From assembly GCA_945874225.1 (NCBI GenBank), contig CAMCFT010000031.1, positions 1 through 36,959 on the forward strand: DNA of 36,959 nucleotides. Direction: 5' to 3'. Under the pieces are notes generated by a model. It ran no database searches. It was not told where the DNA came from and saw nothing but the letters and a program-made list of their open reading frames with translations. The position numbers and the translations under genes were made by a program. The DNA comes from Flavobacterium psychrophilum. GTDB lineage: Bacteria; Bacteroidota; Bacteroidia; Flavobacteriales; Flavobacteriaceae. Positions 1-6,637 of this stretch are shown in pieces (position 1 is the first letter of the stretch; every line of letters starts with the position of its first letter).

Positions 1-471
1 TATTGTTGTAATACTTGAAATCCATTCAGCTACATGTTGTTTAAAACCTAGTTTTTCGATACTTTTTGCGATTACATCTTTTGAAATAGATTCGAAATAA
101 TTTTTTATATCAACGGACAGTAATAATTTTTTACCTAAATGACATGAAGCATTAGTTTGAATATTTTTGCCTTTAATGAAACCATGTGAAAATTGATTAG
201 GAATGAAAATTCCGTTTAAGTTTGTATTTAGAATTTTCAAAGTGCTTGAAAGAAAGTGTGACCAACATTTGTAAACAGTTCGAAATCCACCAGCTTTACC
301 TTTCTTAGCAATATTGAATTTTGAAACTACAATTTTTGATTCTGAATTTTTGAATTCAACTCCAGCATCTTTTATATAATATTCATTCGAAATAGCGCTT
401 TCCAAAAAATCAATATCACAACGAAGGTAATTTGCTAAATCTTTTAGAGTATCAATTTCTTTATGCTCCAT
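1..471 (-). CDS. Retron-type reverse transcriptase, N-terminal part (cut by window edge)
   Basis: I translated the minus strand from an ATG at 471; the frame stays open for 157 codons to base 1, so the gene continues outside the window. Residues 56-69 hold a basic KKGKAGGFR stretch typical of RT region 0/1. Residues 95-126 read SHGFIKGKNIQTNASCH, then LLLSVDIKNYF, matching RT motifs 2 and 3, with D121 as first catalytic aspartate. NASCH at 107-111 fits the NAxxH signature known for retron RTs, so I prefer retron over group II intron or DGR RT. The YxDD box and the VTG motif lie outside the window. It follows the DUF3800 gene by 98 bases on the same strand, with a foldable spacer between, so the two are probably one operon. 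A retron RT copies part of a dedicated ncRNA into msDNA; that role here is inferred from family. Confidence 0.85.
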   Translation of the reverse strand, partial: MEHKEIDTLKDLANYLRCDIDFLESAISNEYYIKDAGVEFKNSESKIVVSKFNIAKKGKAGGFRTVYKCWSHFLSSTLKILNTNLNGIFIPNQFSHGFIKGKNIQTNASCHLGKKLLLSVDIKNYFESISKDVIAKSIEKLGFKQHVAEWISSITTI

Positions 472-486
472 AGTAAATATTTAAGA

Positions 487-571
487 AAGTGGGCGCCAGA
501 ATAACATAGATTGTAATGTGTCATAAGCGAATACGGAGTCGTATTCAAAAATTTATCTGGTCAACCCACTT
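487..571 (-). ncRNA. Candidate retron ncRNA (msr-msd) or other structured spacer RNA
   Basis: Read on the minus strand, this 85-nt spacer is closed by AAGTGGG (571-565) pairing with CCCACTT (493-487). It continues after a small internal loop with CCAG/CTGG (560-557 with 499-496) and ATAA/TTAT (556-553 with 504-501, one bulged base). Inside is a perfect 7-bp hairpin, GAATACG-ACTC-CGTATTC (546-529). Closing repeats just upstream of the RT start (15 bases away) are where the a1/a2 repeats of a retron ncRNA would be. The element is shorter than most described msr-msd RNAs and I see no clear branching-guanosine context, so it could instead be a processing or translation-control structure. The outer stem overlaps the DUF3800 stop codon. 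Confidence 0.45.
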
Positions 572-1304
572 AATAGTTTGTTTTAATGTTTTTCAAATTT
601 ACAGTAAATTCTTCGCCTTTTTGTCTACTTAAAAAAATATTTTTATGAAGCAAATGTACAATTGCCATTTTTGGCGAAACAAGTTCCAAGTTTAATTCCA
701 TTCTTTCAATAGGCTTTGGATTAATAAGTAGGTAGTTGAAAATGAAATTTAGATAATCTATAATCGCCAAATTTTCTTCATCTTTTCCAACAACAGAATA
801 ATCGTTGTCATACTGGTCACCATAGGTTGCAAAGAAATCATCCAAAACTCTTATTAAGGATTTTTTCTTCAATTGGATAGTTTCAAAATAGAAAATGTTT
901 TTATCATTTTTATTAGCTGAAATTCTATCTTCAAGCAACTTTTTCACGTTATAAGCATAGAACTCTGATTCATCTTTAGTTTTCATTGACTCCTTAAAAT
1001 AATCAGAATCTTTTTTAGTTATTACGAAATAGGCTCTATAATTCATTAATGGCAATAGTTTATATAGTTCTGCCCTCATATCCATGGTGTTTTCAGTAGC
1101 ATGGAATCCTTTTTCCAAGATTTGCTTTTTGAATTTTTGATAATAGATTTCACTAGCTAATTCAGATTTCAATTTAATCAGCGCATCACTAATAGCTGTT
1201 GGAGAATCAGTTTTAATACAACCAAGGATGAATATTTTTGAATCGTTATTTATATTGCCTGATTCATCAATGTAAAAATAATTTGTTTTCTTCTGCTGTT
1301 CCAA
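570..1304 (-). CDS. DUF3800 family protein (putative retron effector)
   Basis: 244 aa. The N-terminus carries YFYIDESGN (residues 9-17), the hallmark D-E-S-G segment of DUF3800, a family with a predicted RNase H-like fold; D13 and E14 are candidate metal ligands. No signal peptide or membrane segment, so cytoplasmic. The only start compatible with the full motif is TTG at 1304; no in-frame ATG lies just upstream, so the start is tentative. It precedes the reverse transcriptase on the same strand with only a structured spacer between. DUF3800 proteins are, from memory of retron classifications, the accessory protein of one retron type (VII). The inferred role is a toxin or effector held in check by the RT-msDNA complex; this is not shown by sequence alone. 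Confidence 0.75.
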   Translation of the reverse strand: MEQQKKTNYFYIDESGNINNDSKIFILGCIKTDSPTAISDALIKLKSELASEIYYQKFKKQILEKGFHATENTMDMRAELYKLLPLMNYRAYFVITKKDSDYFKESMKTKDESEFYAYNVKKLLEDRISANKNDKNIFYFETIQLKKKSLIRVLDDFFATYGDQYDNDYSVVGKDEENLAIIDYLNFIFNYLLINPKPIERMELNLELVSPKMAIVHLLHKNIFLSRQKGEEFTVNLKNIKTNY

Positions 1305-1337
1305 TGTTAAGATGGTTTTGATTAAATTACCGCCAAC

Positions 1338-1448
1338 GTTCCGGCTTGGCGAGGTCGCGAGCTTCGGAACTGATTATTTTCTGTTAAAGATAAAAATTCA
1401 TGCGAACCGTAAACATAAATTTACTACAAAAATTCACAATCTCGCCAA
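1338..1448. repeat. Hairpin and long-range inverted repeat in the DUF3800-RT leader
   Basis: A GC-rich hairpin, GTTCCG (1338-1343) with CGGAAC (1365-1370), lies in otherwise AT-rich DNA. In addition TTGGCGAG (1346-1353) is an inverted match of CTCGCCAA (1441-1448), spanning about 100 bases. The right arm sits just past the stop codon of the membrane protein gene. Paired GC-rich arms of this kind between unrelated genes resemble a cassette boundary, but integrase core sites are not clear. On the minus strand the hairpin would be in the 5' leader of the DUF3800-RT transcript. Confidence 0.5.
1410..1439 (-). promoter_or_regulatory. Predicted promoter of the DUF3800-RT operon
   Basis: On the minus strand TTG (1439-1437) is followed after 19 bases by TATGTTTA (1417-1410), 7 of 8 matches to the Bacteroidota -7 consensus TAnnTTTG. 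The TTG and 19-base spacing fit the -33/-7 arrangement known for this phylum. It would start transcription near 1403, giving a leader of about 100 bases that includes the GC-rich hairpin. Confidence 0.45.
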
Positions 1449-1467
1449 ACGCCTATTGTCTGCAGTG

Positions 1468-2136
1468 TTATGAGTAAAATGTATCAAAAAAATTTATCAT
1501 AGGCGTTATTGTTTGAACTTGACTGACACATACTTGCTGAATTAATTGACCTTTAGCGTCAACTATTTTTTCAAAATGACCATCAATTGAATAAGAAAAT
1601 GTTAAATGTTTAATTTGTTTGAAAATATACTTTGATTTGATAACTGTTGTTTGTTCATGAATTGATTCATGATTTTCTATATTAATACTATCACGTAAAA
1701 TTGAATCCGTTAATTTAGCTTTTCCCATTATTTCGTAATCATCTTCGTATGATAATCTACAAAGCACTGGGTTTTTTAAGTCTTTGGTTGAGAATAGAGT
1801 AATCGATATTACTTCTGATTCTTTATGATAAGTTGTAATTAATACTTTTGCATTTCTAAAAATATAGAAAAACTGTTTTAGTTTCTTTTCATCTTCAAAA
1901 TCATCTTGAATTCTATTTGGTTGACCAAAATCTTGAATTATTTTTTCTATTGAAACTTTTCCAGGTTCATAATCATAAAGAAAGTCACGATTTAAAATTT
2001 TTAAATTAGAATTTCCAACAATTAAATTCTCTTTATTGTTTTTACGATTTTTAAAATAATCAATGAATAATTGAATTACGAGAACTATTAATCCTCCAAT
2101 TGCTCCAATAATTATATTTTTTACGGTTTCTGTCAT
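1468..2136 (-). CDS. Hypothetical single-pass membrane protein
   Basis: 222 aa from a clear ATG. Residues 6-27 (NIIIGAIGGLIVLVIQLFI region) form one transmembrane helix followed by a basic KNRKNN stretch, predicting a short outside N-terminus and a cytoplasmic body. The body contains an FGQPNRIQDD segment and alternating beta-rich stretches (FFYIFRNAKVLIT), reminiscent of ETEC_3214-type hypothetical proteins, but I cannot confirm that. It is followed downstream by the inverted repeats at 1338-1448 and a predicted new promoter, so it is probably a separate unit from the retron-like genes. No function is assigned. A stretch of gene-free DNA lies upstream. Confidence 0.6.
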   Translation of the reverse strand: MTETVKNIIIGAIGGLIVLVIQLFIDYFKNRKNNKENLIVGNSNLKILNRDFLYDYEPGKVSIEKIIQDFGQPNRIQDDFEDEKKLKQFFYIFRNAKVLITTYHKESEVISITLFSTKDLKNPVLCRLSYEDDYEIMGKAKLTDSILRDSINIENHESIHEQTTVIKSKYIFKQIKHLTFSYSIDGHFEKIVDAKGQLIQQVCVSQVQTITPMINFFDTFYS

Positions 2137-2439
2137 TAGGTTTTTTTAATCATTATACACAACTTGTATATAGGAGTCATAAAATAGTTCCAATCCACCT
2201 AAATATGTTTGGATTTAAGCCATAAAAGGCTCAGGTAATTATTTAGCTAATGTATAATAAAAAAACATTAAGTATTCGTAAATAAAGTAAAGGTTGTTTC
2301 TCTTTTTGAATGTTAACAGGTTTTTTACCTTCCTAAAAAATTAAACGAAGTTAAAAAACAAGTTCATATAACAACCATTTATAAGAAATTGACAAGTATA
2401 ACTTTCAAGAAAATAAAAACTTTAACGTATCAGTTTTCT
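2137..2439. other. Gene-free AT-rich stretch
   Basis: No coding frame of note. It should contain the promoter of the membrane protein gene, which I could not place. From about 2388 (TTGACAAGTATAACTTTC) it becomes similar to the sequence before the repeat copy at 7980-8035, so the conserved repeat unit extends roughly 60 bases upstream of the small RNA. Confidence 0.5.
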
Positions 2440-2447
2440 TATATTTG
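2440..2447 (+). promoter_or_regulatory. -7 box of small-RNA copy 1
   Basis: TATATTTG, an exact match to the Bacteroidota -7 consensus TAnnTTTG. It lies about 6 bases before the conserved RNA block. The same box occurs at the same position in the copy at 25885-25892. Confidence 0.6.
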
Positions 2448-2452
2448 CGTAA

Positions 2453-2533
2453 TCAAAAAGAGCTTTCTGGCTGCAGCTTCCGTCAATAAGGGGAGCAAAA
2501 GCAGAAAGGCTATCAGAAATGATGGCCTTTTTT
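2453..2533 (+). ncRNA. Repeated structured small RNA with terminator, copy 1
   Basis: About 80 nt. The outer stem is CTTTCTG (2463-2469) with CAGAAAG (2502-2508), and the inner stem GCTTCC (2476-2481) with GGGAGC (2491-2496) encloses a GTCAATAAG loop. It ends in an intrinsic terminator, GGCTATCA (2508-2515), GAAA loop, TGATGGCC (2520-2527), then six T. The terminator differs from copy 6 by one A-to-G change that keeps pairing as a wobble. No open frame of note. With the exact -7 box upstream this looks like an independent transcript. The family is unrecognised; I considered known Bacteroidota RNA motifs but cannot match one by eye. Confidence 0.65.
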
Positions 2534-2562
2534 GGTTTTAGTACTGTAGTAAAATAAATACC

Positions 2563-2781
2563 TCACACGGTTTTATAATGGTAATTTTCTTCTTTCTTTT
2601 TAGATTTCTCACCTCTGCCATAATAAACATCCGCAGGTGTCAAGTTGTTTAATGACTCGTGATATCGTTCATTATTGTATCGGTTAACAAACTTTTCCAA
2701 GGCATTTTCTAACTCTTCAGGAGCAAAATAATTATCAAGCTTCACTAAGTTTTTCATAGTTCTGTGATGCCTTATTGCCAA
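2563..2781 (-). pseudogene. IS3-family transposase, C-terminal remnant
   Basis: The fragment reads HHRTMKNLVKLDNY, then FVNRYNNERYHESLNN, TPADVYYGR, the C-terminal end of an IS3-type DDE transposase (OrfB), including the region around the last catalytic glutamate segment. Only about 65-70 codons remain of a usual 280 or so; a stop lies just upstream in the same frame and the only start is a TTG. It is non-functional. Its truncated end meets a 50-base direct repeat that recurs beyond the ATPase gene. Confidence 0.85.
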
Positions 2782-2830
2782 AATTAATGAGTGATCAGGT
2801 TAAGGTTAAAATGTAAAAATAGAAGTTGTG
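2780..2830 (+). repeat. Direct repeat, left copy, flanking the ATPase gene
   Basis: Starts AAAATTAATGAGTG and contains CAGGTTAAGGTTAAAATG. The right copy is at 4408-4460, with only a few substitutions and one indel. Together they bracket the 2923-4371 ATPase gene and its promoter. Confidence 0.75.
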
Positions 2831-2854
2831 AAAAAATAAAAGCCCATTAAGATA

Positions 2855-2915
2855 ACATTTTTGTAAAAATAAGCCTTTTTTTAAATGCTTATTATTACAT
2901 TTGTGTAAAAATAAG
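2855..2915 (+). promoter_or_regulatory. Promoter of the ATPase gene with a 42-bp-spaced 19-nt repeat
   Basis: TACATTTG (2896-2903) matches TAnnTTTG exactly and lies 20 bases before the ATG at 2923. A 19-nt block, ACATTTTTGTAAAAATAAG (2855-2873), recurs with one change at 2897-2915, exactly 42 bp apart (about four helical turns). The second block covers the -7 box, so these could be two operator sites or a duplicated promoter. Confidence 0.5.
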
Positions 2916-2922
2916 AACTATT

Positions 2923-4371
2923 ATGAGTTTCGATACAGTTATTCCAACATCCAAAAGAATAGAACGCTTGCAATATGAAAACCCTTGGTGGACAACAGGC
3001 AACGTGCAACAAACCTATCAAGATATGTCTAAAAGACTGTACTTTGATTTGTTCTATCCTTTTGTAAAAGAAACCGACATCAAGCGTGCTGTAGTGCTTA
3101 TGGGACCACGCCGTGTGGGAAAAACGGTAATGATGTATCATACCATTCAAGAGCTAATCAAGGAAAACATTGCGCCACAAAAAATCTTTTTCATAGGTAT
3201 TGACAATCCTATTTATATGCATCTGAGCCTAGAAGACATTTTGCTCTTGGCAAAAGAAGCCGTGCAATTAGAAAGTATAGAAGGTTGTTTTGTGTTTTTT
3301 GATGAAATTCAATACCTCAAAGATTGGGAACGCCATCTAAAAGTATTAGTCGATTCCTATCCCAAAACCAAATTTATAGTATCAGGTTCGGCTGCTGCTG
3401 CCTTACGCTTGCAAAGTTCAGAAAGCGGCGCAGGTCGTTTTACTGATTTTATGTTACCCCCACTTACTTTTCACGAATACATACATTTAAAGGGTTTAAA
3501 TCATTTGGTGCAACCTAAAACCATAATGTACAATGATAAAGAAATTCCTTTTTTTACCGCACACGACAACAAGGCATTCAACAAAGAATTTTTTCACTAT
3601 CTCAACTTTGGTGGTTATCCCGAAGTAGTCTTGTCAGAAAAAATACAAAGTGATATGGGGCGTTATGTAAAAAGTGATATTGTAGATAAAGTATTGCTTC
3701 GAGATTTGCCTAGTCTATATGGCATTAAAGATGTGCAAGAATTAAACAGCTTTTTTAGTTATTTGGCTTACAATACTGGAAATGAATTTTCTTTTGAACG
3801 ATTAGGAAAAGACAGCGGTATTACTAAAGAAATTATAAAAAAGTATTTAGAATACCTCGAAGCAGCATTCTTGATTAAAGTAATTCATAAGATTGATGAT
3901 AACGCTAAAAAATTCAAAAGAGTAACCAGTTTTAAAGTCTATTTAACTAATTCTTCTTTGAGAACAGCCTTGTTTTCACCCATTGTTGAAACCGACAAAG
4001 AAACAGGCAATATGGTAGAAACCGCTATTTTTTCACAATGGATGCATCGTGAAAACCTAGATTTAAAATATGCCCGATGGAAAATGGGACGTTCAGAAGG
4101 CGAAGTAGATATTGTATTACTAGACAGCAAACTATTTAAACCACAATGGTGTGTAGAAATCAAGTGGAGTAATCGTTATGTAGAAAAACCACAAGAATTG
4201 AATAGTTTAATCTTTTTCTGCAAACAAAATAATTTCAAATCTACATTGGTAACCACCATTGATATTTCAGACAACAAAACCATAGAAGGGATAAATATAA
4301 CATACGTTCCAGCAGCAGTTTATGCTTATAATATAGGGGCCAATACAATAGAAATAAAATCAAATTGGTAA
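2923..4371 (+). CDS. AAA_14/DUF4143-type ATPase with C-terminal nuclease-like domain
   Basis: 482 aa, cytoplasmic. Walker A GPRRVGKT is at residues 61-68, Walker B FVFFDE at 123-128, and a sensor-like IVSGSAAA at 152-159. The C-terminal half matches DUF4143, with a winged-helix-like stretch around 285-330. At 392-414 it has EGEVDIVLL then VEIKWS, giving E394-D396 and E412-K414, which resembles a PD-(D/E)XK nuclease core. Such proteins are common in Bacteroidota and of unknown substrate; a role in mobile-element or stress biology is a guess. It stands alone between two copies of a 50-base direct repeat and next to an IS3 remnant, so it looks like a moved single-gene module. An exact -7 box precedes it. 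Confidence 0.85.
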   Translation: MSFDTVIPTSKRIERLQYENPWWTTGNVQQTYQDMSKRLYFDLFYPFVKETDIKRAVVLMGPRRVGKTVMMYHTIQELIKENIAPQKIFFIGIDNPIYMHLSLEDILLLAKEAVQLESIEGCFVFFDEIQYLKDWERHLKVLVDSYPKTKFIVSGSAAAALRLQSSESGAGRFTDFMLPPLTFHEYIHLKGLNHLVQPKTIMYNDKEIPFFTAHDNKAFNKEFFHYLNFGGYPEVVLSEKIQSDMGRYVKSDIVDKVLLRDLPSLYGIKDVQELNSFFSYLAYNTGNEFSFERLGKDSGITKEIIKKYLEYLEAAFLIKVIHKIDDNAKKFKRVTSFKVYLTNSSLRTALFSPIVETDKETGNMVETAIFSQWMHRENLDLKYARWKMGRSEGEVDIVLLDSKLFKPQWCVEIKWSNRYVEKPQELNSLIFFCKQNNFKSTLVTTIDISDNKTIEGINITYVPAAVYAYNIGANTIEIKSNW

Positions 4372-4407
4372 TGCAATCACTTACCAATACTAAAGATAAA
4401 TTATTAC

Positions 4408-4460
4408 TAAAATTAATGAGTGGGCAGGTTAGGGTTAAAATGAAAAAATAAAAATTGTTG
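4408..4460 (+). repeat. Direct repeat, right copy, flanking the ATPase gene
   Basis: AAAATTAATGAGTGGGCAGG onward, matching the left copy at 2780-2830 and starting about 37 bases after the ATPase stop. Same orientation, so recombination between the two would remove the ATPase gene as a roughly 1.63-kb circle. Confidence 0.75.
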
Positions 4461-4525
4461 TTGAATTTAAGTTTTATTACTTTAATTGTTTTCAACTTGA
4501 TGCTTATTTAAAGGTAAGTTCTTAA

Positions 4526-4710
4526 AAATTTCAAGATTATGCCGTTTTTGTTGATACAAAAGACTTTGAAAGCACTATTGAGTTTTTAAGGATATTTAAA
4601 AAATGTATTGGGAGGATAAAGTCTTTTCTGAAAGTGAATTTCTAATAAATTATGAAAAAGAGATGAATGAACTGTTTTTTGAGTCGAATATAGGTCAAAA
4701 ACTATCTTAA
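4526..4710 (+). pseudogene. Frameshifted remnant of an unknown gene
   Basis: One frame (4526-4645) encodes KFQDYAVFVDTKDFES, then TIEFLR. The next frame (ATG 4603 to stop 4710) encodes a 35-residue acidic peptide starting MYWEDKVFSESEF. The two pieces overlap around an A-rich run (TTTAAAAAATG, about 4595-4605) where a one-base frameshift would join them into one small protein. It sits between the right direct repeat of the ATPase module and repeat copy 2. The family is not recognised; it could also be two chance frames. Confidence 0.35.
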
Positions 4711-4755
4711 AAACAGATAAAAAAAGAATAATATTAAATGAAAAGGAATTGTAAG

Positions 4756-5010
4756 TCTTCAAACTAATTTGGACTTTTCAATAGAAATGTTTTATTTAAA
4801 TTTAAACATATTCAACCGTTTCATTTGATTTGCTGTAAAATTACGGGAAGTAAAATAAACAATATAAAATGACAATGACTCTTTCAAGAAAAAAACTTAA
4901 CGCACAAATTTTCTAATAGTTATGTATTCGTAAAGATAGTTTTGGCTGCAGCTTCCGTCAATAAGGGGAGCAAAAGCAGAAAGGCTATCAGAAATGATAG
5001 CCTTTTTTGG
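4756..5010 (+). repeat. Long repeat unit, copy 2 (255 bp), partner of 25711-25980
   Basis: From TCTTCAAACTAATTTGGAC onward, this stretch matches 25711-25980 with scattered substitutions and about 15 bases of net length difference, ending in the same small RNA. Part of it (AAAATTACGGGAAGTAAAAT, about 4838-4857) also recurs before copy 5 near 7946. The repeat unit is therefore much longer than the RNA and includes about 170 bases of conserved upstream DNA. Confidence 0.75.
4930..5008 (+). ncRNA. Repeated structured small RNA, copy 2
   Basis: The block from GGCTGCAGCTTCC (4944 on) to the terminator is identical to copy 6. The terminator is GGCTATCA-GAAA-TGATAGCC followed by six T, ending near 5008. 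The 5' arm differs (AGTTTTG instead of CTTTCTG) yet can still pair about five bases with the CAGAAAG arm. The upstream box reads TAATAGTTATG, weaker than in copies 1 and 6. The terminator lies 11 bases from the convergent MerR stop codon and may serve both strands. Confidence 0.6.
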
Positions 5011-5018
5011 TGTTAGAC

Positions 5019-5381
5019 CTAACACTTATCGTTTAGGACATCTTTCTTGAACTCTTCTATTTGGTTTTTCATTTCCTTAATTTCCTTCAACTTCTGTTCA
5101 AGAGAAAGTAATTTTTCGTCAAGAATACTTAATTTTTCGTCTTTAGTATATTTATTGTTATACCAAGCATCTATAACTTGTCCAATTTCTCTTATTGTGA
5201 AACCAACCGATTTAGCATCGCTAATGAATTCTAATTTTTCAATTGTTTCTTCATCATAGTGAAAATAATTGTTTGATTTGATAGATTCATCGCGCTTTCC
5301 TTCAATCAATCCTGACTTTTCATAGAAGCGAATGGTGTGGGAAGAAATCCCTGTGATTTTAGCTATTTCATTTATTAACAT
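5019..5381 (-). CDS. MerR-family transcriptional regulator
   Basis: 120 aa. Residues 2-22 (LINEIAKITGISSHTIRFYEK) are the typical MerR helix-turn-helix and wing, with the second wing to about residue 70; residues 78-117 are a charged coiled coil for dimerisation. The only cysteine is the last residue, so the metal- or redox-sensing cysteines of ZntR, CueR or SoxR are absent and the effector is probably an organic molecule or none. It is divergent from the short-chain dehydrogenase at 5490, with a dyad in the shared promoter, so it most likely controls that gene and itself. Confidence 0.9.
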   Translation of the reverse strand: MLINEIAKITGISSHTIRFYEKSGLIEGKRDESIKSNNYFHYDEETIEKLEFISDAKSVGFTIREIGQVIDAWYNNKYTKDEKLSILDEKLLSLEQKLKEIKEMKNQIEEFKKDVLNDKC

Positions 5382-5422
5382 AATGCAAATATAAAAAATT
5401 ATAAAAAAATAACAACTATAGA

Positions 5423-5466
5423 CTACACTCTAATGTTGTAGGTTTGATTTTATACTACTAAGTTTG
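5423..5466 (+). promoter_or_regulatory. MerR operator dyad and promoter of the dehydrogenase
   Basis: CTACA (5423-5427) and TGTAG (5437-5441) form a 19-bp dyad. TAAGTTTG (5459-5466) is an exact -7 box, and TTG at 5436-5438, inside the right half of the dyad, sits 20 bases before it. An operator overlapping the -33 element of a target gene is the usual layout for MerR-type control. Confidence 0.55.
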
Positions 5467-5489
5467 TTCAAAATTAAAAATACAATCAT

Positions 5490-6305
5490 ATGAAAAAGAC
5501 AATTTTAATTACAGGAACCTCAAGCGGGATTGGGAAATCAACCGTTATTGAATTTGCAAAAAATGGATGGAATGTAATTGCTACCCAAAGAAATCCTGAA
5601 AAGGAAACTGACTTTAAGATCTTTAATAATGTCAAACTTTATCCTTTAGATGTTACGAACCTTGATAGTATCACTCAAGTATTTAAGAAAGTAAAAGAAG
5701 AATTTGGAACTATTGATGTTGTGTTAAATAATGCTGGTTATGGAGTAGATGGAGCTTTTGAAGCAATGTCTGATGAAGTAATTGAAAACCAATTTAACAC
5801 AAATGTATTTGGATTAATGCGAGTTACAAGAGAGGCAATAAAAGCGATGCGTCCTTCTGGTGGCGGAACAATTATTCAAATTTCAAGTATGGGTGGAAAA
5901 ATCACTTTCCCATTATACAGCATTTATCATTCAACAAAATTTGCTGTTGAGGGTTTTACAGAGTCATTACATTATGAATTAGCACAATTCAACATTAAAT
6001 TAAAACTAATTGAGCCCGGTCCTATAGTAACGGATTTTTATGGAAGAAGCCGACAATTTATTAAGCCCGATTATACAGGTGATTATGATGTCTTTATTTC
6101 TAAATTTAATGCTGCTGCAGAAAAAGTTATGAAAGATGCAGAGGGACCTGAAGTGGTTGCTAAAACAATTTTTATTGCCGCAACAGACAATAGTAATAAA
6201 ATGCGATATGCTATTGGGAAGCCTGGTCCAATGCTATTAAAACTTAGAAAATTACTTTCTGATAAATTCTATTTCTTACTTGTTAGAAAAAGTTATAACA
6301 TTTAA
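5490..6305 (+). CDS. Short-chain dehydrogenase/reductase
   Basis: 271 aa, classical SDR. The cofactor loop GTSSGIG is at residues 9-15, NNAG at 80-83, catalytic S132/S133, and the YxxxK pair is Y146-K150. The C-terminal end (FYFLLVRKSYNI) is slightly longer than a minimal SDR. It probably reduces or oxidises a small carbonyl or alcohol with NAD(P)(H); the substrate cannot be read from sequence. The gene stands alone opposite the MerR regulator, forming a two-gene module bounded by repeat copies 2 and 3. Confidence 0.9.
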   Translation: MKKTILITGTSSGIGKSTVIEFAKNGWNVIATQRNPEKETDFKIFNNVKLYPLDVTNLDSITQVFKKVKEEFGTIDVVLNNAGYGVDGAFEAMSDEVIENQFNTNVFGLMRVTREAIKAMRPSGGGTIIQISSMGGKITFPLYSIYHSTKFAVEGFTESLHYELAQFNIKLKLIEPGPIVTDFYGRSRQFIKPDYTGDYDVFISKFNAAAEKVMKDAEGPEVVAKTIFIAATDNSNKMRYAIGKPGPMLLKLRKLLSDKFYFLLVRKSYNI

Positions 6306-6353
6306 CTATTTGTTTTTCTGATAGTTAAGTAAACAACCGTCGCGTCAAATTTG

Positions 6354-6414
6354 CAACTTTCTCCAATAGAGGGAGCAAAAGCAGAAAGCCTTTACAGAAA
6401 TGATAGCCTTTTTT
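6354..6414 (+). ncRNA. Small RNA repeat, copy 3 (3' half only)
   Basis: Homology to the full copies starts near AATAGAGGGAGCAAAAGCAG (6365-6384) and runs through CAGAAAG to the T-run. Upstream of 6365 the conserved promoter and GGCTGCAGCTTCC block are missing. The terminator left arm is damaged (CCTTTACA instead of GGCTATCA), so termination may be weak. It is probably an inactive or hybrid copy. Confidence 0.5.
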
Positions 6415-6523
6415 GGTTTTAGCCTTTTGTTTAAATTAAATTTCAGATAAGTTCAAGAATTCCATTTCTCACACCTTTTGACTTCTAAACGTTTTTTTAT
6501 TCTACTGAGTTACAATCTCATCG

Positions 6524-6591
6524 TATTGCAATAGCCTTTCTCTTATTGCAATAAAATCTAAAAAACTATAATAGTAGACATGTTATTGCAA
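6524..6591 (+). promoter_or_regulatory. Three TATTGCAATA operator-like sites upstream of the Fic gene
   Basis: The palindrome TATTGCAATA occurs at 6524-6533 and 6544-6553, and a third half-degenerate copy, TATTGCAA, at 6584-6591. The spacings of 20 and 40 bp put all three on one DNA face. They lie 47-114 bases before the Fic start. The Fic protein has a C-terminal helix-turn-helix-like region, so autoregulation is the simplest explanation. The rest of 6415-6637 shows no gene. Confidence 0.55.
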
Positions 6592-6637
6592 AATATTGGT
6601 TATTTTTACAACATATAAATTCATATTGTAAATTCAT

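Noticed and set aside
1331..1467. Integron attC site
   Set aside because: Inverted arms are present but consensus core sites (RYYYAAC and GTTRRRY) are not clear, and no integron integrase is in the window.
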